Source: Megaleporinus macrocephalus
Lineage: Eukaryota; Chordata; Actinopteri; Characiformes; Anostomidae
Length of the DNA stretch: 64,000 bases
Assembly: GCA_021613375.1 (NCBI GenBank)
Contig: CM038719.1
Span: 2,365,630-2,429,629 of the forward strand
Direction: 5' to 3'
Shown: positions 54,860-64,000 of the stretch, piece after piece
Position numbering within the stretch: the stretch's first letter is position 1
How the letters are laid out: each line of letters begins with the position of its first letter
Position numbers and translations under genes: made by a program
The notes under the pieces: generated by a model
Told to the model about the DNA's origin: nothing
The model's database searches: none
Seen by the model: only the letters and a program-made list of their open reading frames with translations

Positions 54860-55260
54860 AGGCATCTGGGATTGACTGTCACACAATAGAAACGTGTATT
54901 GTGGTCAGACGAATCAGACCAAAGCCAAAGAGGACCATCCAGACTGTTATCAGCAACAAGTCCGAAAGCCAGGGTCTGTCATGGTATGGGGTCAGTATGC
55001 CAGTCTGGCAAAGTTCATTCACCCTGAGATGCAGCTGTAATGCTAAAGAATACTTTAAGATTTTGGTGGAACATATTCTATCTTCAAGATCTTTTCCAGG
55101 GACGTCCCACATTTTTCCACAAGACAATGCTAAACCACGTTCAGCACACATTACTAAGGCTTGGCTGCTGGAGGAGAAGGTGTGAGTGCTGGACTGACCT
55201 CCCTCCAGTCCCGACCTGCTCAATCTCGTCCAAGGTTTGAGAAACTGTCTGGATGTCACG
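54860..55260 (+). pseudogene. Tc1-like transposase relic, catalytic part
   Basis: Frames give KPGSVMVWG-like (near 54965), FPQDNAKPRSAHITKAWL (55113-55166) and LDWPPSSPDL-like (55190-55220), in the order expected for Tc1. QDN holds the second catalytic Asp. Frame breaks near 54990 and 55180. Confidence 0.75.
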
Positions 55261-55704
55261 CCTCAGGTACGTGTTCTGCTCCTATGCACTCTCAGAAATG
55301 GAAGAATTAGAGAAGGTTCTGCCAGGAAGACTCTAATACCACATTATTCATTCATTCATTATTTATTTATTTATTACCCCCAACCAATCAATGGCCTACC
55401 CTAGACGTTTTTGATGTTCCTCACCTTCTCACCCACCTGATAAGGTCTTGACACTCCAAGACCTGGACTGAGGACGGGGTCTATGCCAAATACTCCTTCA
55501 GTTCCAAGTAATTGTGTCCTTCACATCTTTATTCATATCCAGGATCAAAATGATCCCCCTTCACTCCTGCCTCATGAGTCTTTATGGCAAAACTCCATTT
55601 CCCAGAATCCCACTTGCTCACATGTCTTGGTCACAAGACCACCTTCAGTCAAAAGTGAACTGCCGTCTGGAGGCTCCTCATTGGAGTTCTAAGCGGCCTT
55701 TTGT
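55261..55704. other. intergenic, nothing recognised
   Basis: Possibly continuation of the decayed Tc1 element. No repeats seen. Confidence 0.35.
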
Positions 55705-56905
55705 CCTCCTTCCTAAACTCCATCAGTACTAATACACCTGGTAGCTGATCCTGGATCAGAACCCCCTTCTAAACTCCATCAGTATTAATACACCTGGTAG
55801 CTGATCCTGGATCTGAACTCCATCAGTACTGAAACACACGTTAGCTGATCCTGGATCATAACCCCCTTCTAAACTCCATCAGTACTAATACACACGTTAG
55901 CTGATACTGGATTAGAACCTCCTTACTAAACTCCATCAATACTGATAAACACGGTGGCTGATCCTGGATCAGAACCTCCTTCTGAAACTCCATCAGTACT
56001 GCTACACATGGTAGCTAATCCTGGATCAGAACCCGCTTCCTAAACTCCATCAGTACTAATACACAATAGCTGATCCTGAATCAGAAACTCCTTCCTAAAC
56101 TCCATCAGTACTGATACACATGGTAGCTGATCCTGGATCAGAACCTCCTCCTTATAAACTCCATCAGTACTGATACACATGGTAGCTGATCCTGGATCAG
56201 AACCTTTTTCCTTTAAACTCCATCAGTACTGCTACACATGGTAGCTAATCCTGGATCAGAACCCGCTTCCTAAACTCCATCAGTACTAATACACAATAGC
56301 TGATCCTGAATCAGAAACTCCTTCCTAAACTCCATCAGTACTGATACACATGGTAGCTGATCCTGGATCAGAACCTCCTCCTTATAAACTCCATCAGTAC
56401 TGATACACATGGTAGCTGATCCTGGATCAGAACCTTTTTCCTTTAAACTCCATCAGTACTGATACACATGGTAGCTGATCCTGGATCAGAACCTTCTTCC
56501 TAAACTCCATCACTACTGATACACATGGTAGCTGATCCTGGATCTGAAATTCATCAGTACTGATACACCTGTCAGCTGATACTGGATCAGAACCTCCTTA
56601 CTAAACTCCATTAGTACTGATACACACGGTAGCTGATCCTGAATCTGAAATCCATCAGTACTGATACACATGGTAGCTGATCCTGGATCAGAACCTCCTT
56701 ACTAAACTCCATTAGTACTGATACACACGGTAGCTGATCCTGGATCTGAAATCCATCAGTACTGATACACATGGTAGCTGATCCTGGATCAGAACCTCTT
56801 TCCTAAACTCCATCAGTACTGATACACATGGTAGCTGATCCTGGAACTGAAATCCATCAGTACTAAAAGACATAGTAGCTGATCCTGAATCAGAACCTCC
56901 TTGAT
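55705..56905. repeat. 49-59-bp minisatellite, about 22 copies
   Basis: Unit AAACTCCATCAGTACTGATA, CACATGGTAGCTGATCCTGG, ATCAGAACCTCCTT. A higher-order block of about 230 bp (from 55991) recurs almost exactly from 56221. Confidence 0.96.
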
Positions 56906-57204
56906 CCTCAGAATTCCTCATGTTACCAGGATGTGATTACTGGAACCAACAACGTACATGTCAGTTCACTCGTTTCTTCTTACTTCCTCCTCTTCTGGTT
57001 TCTTAACTCCTCTCTTTCTTCTCAGCAGTTAGATTCACGCAACATCCTCTCTACAGTTGAAGTTGCGACAGTGCTGCGCTTGGAAGCGTTTGTGATTCAC
57101 GTGTAGCTGCTTCTTTAGACTCGAATGAACTGGGCATGACTTGAATGAACTGGTTCTGTAGCATCTGTAGCATCTTTACCCTCGTCCTGAGCGTGTGTGT
57201 TGTG

Positions 57205-57910
57205 CTGGTGTGAGTGGATCAGACACAGCAGTGCTGCTGGAGTGTTTAAACACTCACTGTCCACTCTATTAGACACTCCTACTACTTGCTGGTCCACCTT
57301 GTAGATGTAAAGTCAGAGACAGTAGCTCATCTGCTGCTGCACAGTTTGTGTTCTCTAGTGCGGAGGTCACTAATAGGCGGACCGGGTCCGGGTCTGGACT
57401 CAGACGTTGTCCAATGCGGACCCAACCTGATAAACTACTGAGAAGGATTTAATTCTGACAGTGTTTATTTTAAGAGGTGTAACTTTTCTTGTATTTATGG
57501 TATATGGGCGTTGCAGCGCAGTGAACTCACAGACCAATCACGTGTGCTGTAAGATCACCAAAGCCACTCCTCAGCCAATCAGATCTGTGCAGATTTATTT
57601 ACTGTTTCTATAAATAAACACTTTAAGATTCTCTTTTTTTAATGTAGCTCTTGTTTTTATTGAAGTGAGTAAAAAACATTTATTATTAGTTTATAAATAA
57701 TTTATTCAGTTCAGTATTTAAACAGTAAATATACTGAAATATACTGAATTGTATGTGTGATGAATGACCACTGAATCAGGACACAGGCAATTATCTAAAG
57801 TTCTAATTATACACCCCTGCTCTAGTCTTTCACCAGTGGTCACAGGACGCTGTTGTCTGGATAGTTTTGGTTGGTGAACAATTTTCAGTCCAGCAGTGAC
57901 ACTGTGTTTA
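57205..57910 (+). repeat. third copy of the palindromic dispersed element, interrupted
   Basis: 57213-57359 matches 39306-39470, and 57820-57905 matches 39468-39555. The gap is filled by the element below. Confidence 0.85.
57361..57819. mobile_element. nested hAT-like insertion, 459 bp, with target duplication
   Basis: Flanks CTCTAGTG (57353-57360) and CTCTAGTC (57820-57827) share 7 of 8 positions. The uninterrupted site at 39465-39471 has a single CTCTAGT. Ends CGGAGGTCAC and TACACCCCTG are weak inverted copies. Confidence 0.85.
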
Positions 57911-58282
57911 AAATCAGTGATTTTTGTAAATGTCATGCGGCACAACCGACAATAAAGGACTTTTATTTTGACATTCTTTTAAGAAAGAGTGGTCAGGACA
58001 TCGCATCACAGAGTAGACCCCAGCGTGTTGTGTCAGTAGGCCTTTTACAACCATCACGTCAGTGTTGAGTCATCAGTAGGCTCGGCATGTCAGGTGGTGC
58101 GTCTGCAGGAAAACCATTAAACCATTATTAGCGTATTATTGTGTTTATTTATTAAGAAACATCTCTTTAAATTTTAAGGACAAAGGTTAAAGCAGATGTC
58201 CACTTACCAAGTCTGGTACACACGACTGCGTAAAAGTTTCGGGATCCTAAGTTTTAAATCGTTTATCAGATCAATAAGTGTC
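57911..58282. other. intergenic, nothing recognised
   Basis: No repeats or coding features seen. Confidence 0.4.
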
Positions 58283-58590
58283 TGATCACCAGTAAGAACA
58301 GCAGATCTGATTAGAACAGATGTAAATAATCATACACACAATACAAAGTAACATGAATATGTTATTGTGAGAGAAGTAGATCAGATCTTGATCCAGTTTG
58401 AAGAACAAAGTTAGGTTCCAGATTTCTCCTGGACGCCCCAGACATTGTATGAATGTGTTCAGTTCCTTCAGCAGCAAATCTTGATTTATCTTAATGAAGT
58501 ACTGAGCAGTCAAAGCAGGTATTAGATGAGAACTGATAATAATACTGGGTTGTTTAGGAGAAGCTTGGAAAGAGTTAAATAATCACACTG
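58283..58590 (+). repeat. partial copy of the inverted-repeat arm
   Basis: AGCAGATCTGATTAGAACAG to AGGAGAAGCTTGGAAAGAG matches 63634-63905 closely and 51110-51380 inverted. Confidence 0.92.
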
Positions 58591-60533
58591 ACGTATGGAA
58601 AACACTACTTACTCTATTAATACTGATTAATATTTCATAATAAAGTGTAAAAGTACTACTTACTCTATTAATACTGATTAATATTTCATAATGAAGTGTA
58701 AAAGCTCTACTTACTCTATTAATACTGATTAATATTTAATAATAAAGTGTAAAAGCTCTACTTACTCTATTAATACTGATTAATATTTAATAATAAAGTG
58801 TAAAAGCTCTACTTACTCTATTAATACTGATTAATATTTAATAATAAAGTGTAAAAGCACTACTTACTCTATTAATACTGATTAATATTTAATAATAAAG
58901 TGTAAAAGTACTACTTACTCTATTAATACTGATTAATATTTAATAATAAAGTGTAAAAGCTCTACTTACTCTATTAATACTGATTAATATTTATTAATAA
59001 AGTGTAAAAGTACTACTTACTCTATTAATACTGATTAATATTTAATAATAAAGTGGAAAAGCTCTACTTACTCTATTAATACTGTTTAATATTTAATAAT
59101 AAAGTGTAAAAGCTCTACTTACTCTATTAATACTGATTAATATTTATTAATAAAGTGTAAAAGTACTACTTACTCTATTAATACTGATTAATATTTAATA
59201 ATAAAGTGGAAAAGCTCTACTTACTCTATTAATACTGTTTAATATTTAATAATAAAGTGTAAAAGCTCTACTTACTCTATTAATACTGATTAATATTTAA
59301 TAATAAAGTGTAAAAGCACTACTTACTCTATTAATACTGATTAATATTTAATAATAAAGTGTAAAAGTACTACTTACTCTATTGATACTGATTAATATTT
59401 AATAATAAAGTGTAAAAGTACTACTTACTCTATTAATACTGATTAATATTTAATAATAAAGTGTAAAAGCTCTACTTACTCTATTGATACTGTTTAATAT
59501 TTAATAATAAAGTGTAAAAGCTCTACTTACTCTATTAATACTGTTTAATATTTAATAATAAAGTGTAAAAGCTCTACTTACTCTATTAATACTGATTAAT
59601 ATTTAATAATAAAGTGTAAAAGCACTACTTACTCTATTAATACTGATTAATATTTAATAATAGTGTAAAAGCACTACTTACTCTATTAATACTGTTTAAT
59701 ATTTAATAATAAAGTGTAAAAGCTCTACTTACTCTATTAATACTGATTAATATTTAATAATAAAGTGTAAAAGCATTACTTACTCTATTAATACTGATTA
59801 ATATTTAATAATAAAGTGTAAAAGCACTACTTACTCTATTAATACTGTTTAATATTTAATAATAAAGTGTAAAAGCTCTACTTACTCTATTAATACTGAT
59901 TAATATTTAATAATAAAGTGTAAAGCACTACTTACTCTATTAATACTGTTTAATATTTAATAATAAAGTGTAAAAGCTCTACTTACTCTATTAATACTGA
60001 TTAATATTTAATAATAAAGTGTAAAAGCACTACTTACTCTATTAATACTGTTTAATATTTAATAATAAAGTGTAAAAGCTCTACTTACTCTATTAATACT
60101 GATTAATATTTAATAATAAAGTGTAAAGCACTACTTACTCTATTAATACTGTTTAATATTTAATAATAAAGTGTAAAAGCTCTACTTACTCTATTAATAC
60201 TGATTAATATTTAATAATAAAGTGTAAAAGCATTACTTACTCTATTAATACTGATTAATATTTAATAATAAAGTGTAAAAGCACTACTTACTCTATTAAT
60301 ACTGTTTAATATTTAATAATAAAGTGTAAAAGCTCTACTTACTCTATTAATACTGTTTAATATTTAATAATAAAGTGTAAAAGCACTACTTACTCTATTA
60401 ATACTGATTAATATTTCATAATAAAGTGTAAAAGCTCTACTTACTCTGTTAATACTGATTAATATTTAATAATAAAGTGTAAAAGCTCTACTTACTCTAT
60501 TAATACTGATTAGTATTTAATAATAAAATGTTT
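58591..60533 (+). repeat. 51-bp AT-rich satellite, about 38 copies
   Basis: Unit CTCTACTTACTCTATTAATA, CTGATTAATATTTAATAATA, AAGTGTAAAAG. Variants CTGTTTAAT and GCACTACTT mark higher-order blocks. Confidence 0.97.
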
Positions 60534-60571
60534 ACTGAGTAAATAAAAGCTTCCTGTATGGAAACAATAAC

Positions 60572-60573
<2 letters not shown>

Positions 60574-60652
<79 letters not shown>
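60574..60652. repeat. (TA)n microsatellite
   Basis: About 39 TA units. Confidence 0.97.
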
Positions 60653-60654
<2 letters not shown>

Positions 60655-61962
60655 CCAAGTGACTATAGGCTCTCCTGGAGCTGGACTGAAGGCCTTGCCA
60701 GTCCTATTAACCTAATTAGCGTATTAGGAATCAACAGCGGAGTCGACCAATCACAATCTGAATTACTATTGGGCTCATTTTGATTGGTAGTTTAAGGTTT
60801 TAAACTCAATGATAATAATATAATAATATTATCCATATACTAATGTGTCCAATATATATAACCATGCACGTTGCCGCTTTATGCTTCTCATAAGTATTAT
60901 TTATTATTAGTGCTATTCGTCTTATAGGAGAGATACTATGTGAAATATGTGAAATACTATGAGTTTACTGACCACCAAGATTCTATTCTATTCCAAAAGT
61001 ACAAATAAAAGTGTTACTGTCCAGTTACTTATGGAGGTAACTGTGTGAACACAGTGAATGTACACAGTATCATTACTAATAGGAGTTTCAACAGTAACAT
61101 TTGGAAAGTCTTATTGGTCATTAGCCCCCCGTAACAATAGCGATACTGTGTGTATCATATTAAACCCTCAGAGCAGATCTAATAATTGGAGCTGGAGTCT
61201 GTGGAGGTCCCGCCTAGCAATGTTTACACAATAGCTTTATGAACTGCATCAGACAATGACGTCTAGAAATGGATGACCGTAATGTGACCAATCAGGAAAG
61301 AGTAGAAGCTGCCAGGCCAAACTTTGACTTGGCGTCTGTAAGTCCAGCTAGAGCTTCGTTTCTCCAGGAGGAAAAGGTCGGGCTGATCAGAAGCCGTGGG
61401 GAGTTTTGGATTCCAGCGTGAAGAATTTCTCTCAGGGTGGAGGACGCTCTCTCCCAAATCTGTTTTCTCAGAGACATTCCGAACGCAGTGCGCAAGAGGT
61501 GACGCGGGGGGACTGACACGATGCTGTAGCTCCACCAGGGGGGGCTTTTTCTGGAGTGAGGTCAGTCACTTCATGCACTGGTGTTCAAATGATTGGGCTC
61601 CACTGGTCCATTGAGGTGGGATGAGTAAAAATGACGCCGCTGCCCAAAGAAAAGCATCTTCCTACGATATGTGAACACGACTGCTGCCGTTTACAGTCTG
61701 AGACTGTTTCATGATGAATGGACCAATAGAAACGCTCCAGAACTGTTCAGAATAATCCTGTTTCAATGTCTGTGGTCCTCACCGTTTACAGTTCAACTGT
61801 TCGTCTGCGCTCAGGACGAGAGACTGAACTTCCCGTTCCAGTTTCTTGTAGCTGTAGTTTTAAACCTCTCACCAGTGACCAGTCTCATCACCCCCAGACC
61901 AACTGTTCACTCTACAATACTCACTCCTACCGAGCACACAAGGGTGAAGCAGCTCACTCACC
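60653..61962. other. intergenic, nothing recognised
   Basis: No tandem repeats. The 90- and 75-codon minus frames at 61263-61535 show no family features. Confidence 0.4.
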
Positions 61963-62046
61963 AGTTTTCCTGTTCCACCTTAAACAGTGCAGCAGGAGCC
62001 AGAACGTACCTGCACCTCCATTTAAGGAGGAAACAGGAGAACTGGT
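61963..62046. repeat. hairpin repeat with TTCCACCTTAAA core (copy 3)
   Basis: CCAGTTTTCCTGTTCCACCT pairs with AGGAGGAAACAGGAGAACTGG-like sequence, giving arms of about 27 bp. Confidence 0.75.
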
Positions 62047-62059
62047 GAAGGAGAAGCTG

Positions 62060-62290
62060 AGCTGATGGTGCTGGTGGTCAGTAGGAGTGAGTATTGTAGT
62101 GTGTAAGGGTGATCTGGGGGTGAACCCTGGTGGTCAGTAGGAGTGAGCGTTATAGTGTGTAAGGGTGAGCTGATGGTGCTGGTGGTCAGTAGGAGTGAGT
62201 ACTGTAGTGTGTAAGGGTGATCTGGGGGTGAACACTGGTGGTCAGTAGGAGTGAGTATTGTAATGTGTAGGGGTGAACACTGGTGGTCAG
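62060..62290. repeat. about 60-bp imperfect tandem repeat, four copies
   Basis: Unit TGGTGGTCAGTAGGAGTGAG, TATTGTAGTGTGTAAGGGTG, ATCTGGGGGTGAACACTGG. Confidence 0.9.
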
Positions 62291-62307
62291 CTGGTGGTCA
62301 TGCACTG

Positions 62308-62912
62308 CCTCCATCTCCTCCACTCTGTTCCTCACCTCCATCTCCTCCACTCTGTTCTACACCTCCAACTCTTCCACTCTGTTCTACACCTCCATCTCTT
62401 CCACTCTGTTCTACACCTCCATCTCTTCCACTCTGTTCTTCACGCACTGCCTCCATCTCCTCCGCTCTGTTCCTCACCTCCATCTCCTCCACTCTGTTCT
62501 ACACCTCCATCTCCTACACTCTATTCTACACCTCCATCTCCTCCACTCTGTTCCTCACCTCCATCTCCTCTACTCTGTTCTACAGCTCCATCTCCTCCAC
62601 TCTATTCTACACCCCCATCTCCTCCACTCTGTTCTACACTTCCATTTCCTCCACTCTGTTCTTCACGCACTGCCTCCATCTCCTCCACTCTGTTCTACAC
62701 CTCCATCTCCTTCACTCTGTTCTACACCTCCATCTCCTTCACCCTGTTCGTCATGCACTGCCTCCATCTCCTCCACTCTGTTCCTCACCTCCATCTCCTC
62801 CACTCTGTTCTACACCTCCATCTCCTTCACTCTGTTCGTCATGCACTGCCTCCATCTCCTCCACTCTGTTCTACACCTCCATCTCCTTCACTCCGTTCTT
62901 CATGCACTGCCT
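62308..62912. repeat. 27-bp pyrimidine-rich minisatellite, about 22 copies
   Basis: Unit CTCCATCTCCTCCACTCTGT plus TCTACAC, interrupted by CGCACTGC variants. Almost pure pyrimidine on the plus strand. Long Ser/Pro/Leu frames of 237-273 codons are artefacts. Confidence 0.96.
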
Positions 62913-62914
62913 CC

Positions 62915-63275
62915 ATCATGGAAGCATGCTGGTGGCAGTATCAGAGTTTGGGGCTGTTGTTTAATAGAGCTGTACGTTCTGGACTGTATCCTGAAACTCT
63001 ACAGGAGAATATTAGAGCTTCTATTCATAAACTGAGCCTCCACAGATGGTGGTCCTGCAGAAGAAAAACCAACAACCCAAAAAACAGGAGTTAGTCCACA
63101 AAGACGGTCCAAGTATGTTGATTTTGGAGTGGCAGAGTCAAAGTCCAGATCCTAACCCAGAAGAAACGTGGAGGGAGGATCTAAGGAGTGGTGTTCAGGG
63201 AAGAAAGCCCACCAACACAGCAGAGCTGGAGCAGCTACGTGAGGAGGAACCGGCCAAGACTCCCCAAAGATAAAA
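62915..63275 (+). pseudogene. Tc1-like transposase relic, C-terminal half
   Basis: Frames give HAGGSIRVWGCC (about 62930), then LEWQSQSPDPNPEETWREDL (about 63121-63183) and TAELEQLREEEPAKTPQR to a stop. This is the WPxQSPDLNPIE..W region of Tc1 with PNPEE in place of LNPIE. Frame break near 63040. Confidence 0.75.
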
Positions 63276-63964
63276 CGCCGGCTGATCAACAGTTACAGGA
63301 AGTGTTTGGACAAAGTCACTGTTGCTCAAGGTGGTCACAGCAGTTCCTGAAAGCAGAGCTTCACAGACTTTTACCAACAAAGACGTTTAACGTTAGATCT
63401 CTTTGATCAACAAGTGGATGAAACACCACAGAATCGATTGTGTTATTAGTTTTATTAGGACGTCCGTATCTGCTGTTATGAGTTAAATGAAGATCTGGTC
63501 AGTGTTTTAGGCCGTGCTTAAAGAACACTGTAGATGTAATGACTGGATGAAGGAATAGCTGCTGAATATGTACATACAGTACTGTGTAAAAGTCTGAGGA
63601 ACCTTCAATACGTGTACGTTCTCCAGTAAGATCAGCAGATCTGATTAGAACAGATGTAAATAATCAGACATACAATACAAAGTAACATGAATATGTTATT
63701 GTGAGAGAAGTAGATCAGATCTTGATCCAGTTTGAAGAACAAAGTTAGGTTCCAGATTTCTCCTGGACGCCCCAGACATTGTATGAATGTGTTCAGTTCC
63801 TTCAGCAGCAAATCTTGATTTATCTTAATGAAGTACTGAGCAGTCAAAGCAGGTATTAGATGAGAACTGATAATAATACTGGGTTGTTTAGGAGAAGCTC
63901 GGAAAGAGTTAAATAAACACACTGACGTATGAAAAAGCTCGACTTACTCTATTAATACTGATTA
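63088..63964 (+). repeat. inverted-repeat arm 2
   Basis: Near-identical reverse complement of 51070-51931, ending in the 51-bp AT-rich satellite. Confidence 0.92.
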
Positions 63965-64000
63965 ATATTTAATAATAAAGTGTAAAAGCACTACTTACTC
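63938..64000 (+). repeat. 51-bp AT-rich satellite, continues past window
   Basis: First unit of the same family as 58591-60533, running off the window end. Confidence 0.93.

Noticed and set aside
62251..63094. Ser/Leu/Pro-rich frames of 237-273 codons
   Set aside because: 27-bp pyrimidine-rich array continuing into a Tc1 relic.

Overview
The window is vertebrate nuclear DNA, almost certainly from a teleost fish. It carries GT-AG introns, one AT-AC intron, many small inverted-repeat transposons of the hAT and Tc1/mariner type, Tc1 transposase relics, (TA)n and (CA)n microsatellites and abundant minisatellites. I cannot name the species. No bacterial or viral gene was seen.

One protein-coding gene is supported. 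It is the 3' two thirds or more of setd1a, on the + strand, running from before the window to a stop at 42945-42947. Fifteen coding exons join in one frame to about 1,962 residues. The large proline-, serine- and arginine-rich exon comes first (25-1683), followed by a second proline-rich exon with the conserved FDEWW block (7524-8525). A run of short exons encodes charged and serine-rich sequence. A 1.4 kb exon carries an HCF-1-type EHNY motif. The N-SET/Win region, SET domain and post-SET close the protein. The N-terminal RRM exons lie upstream of the window. The choice of setd1a over setd1b rests on residues in and before the SET domain ([30 protein letters not shown]). The 3' UTR runs to an ATTAAA signal at 44333 and holds three Pumilio-type elements.

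The introns are mostly repeats. They include a 2.2 kb array of a 20-bp unit that resembles a tRNA A box, a 38-bp array that is open in every frame of one strand, and a 33-bp array holding 34 CCAAT boxes. A family of hAT-like MITEs has 8-bp target duplications. The catalytic SET domain is split by introns of 13.1 and 5.7 kb. The intron at 21118-22232 has AT-AC ends and a U12 branch site, and is read here as a minor-spliceosome intron.

From 44.4 kb to the end I find no host gene. The region is a mosaic of Tc1 relics, MITEs, nested insertions and minisatellites with units of 27-59 bp. Two arms of about 870 bp (51.07-51.93 and 63.09-63.96 kb) form a near-identical inverted pair. Two loci (39.3 and 52.0 kb) share flanks but carry the segment between short inverted arms in opposite orientations. 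About a fifth of the window is minisatellite, and most of the long open reading frames outside setd1a are artefacts of those arrays.
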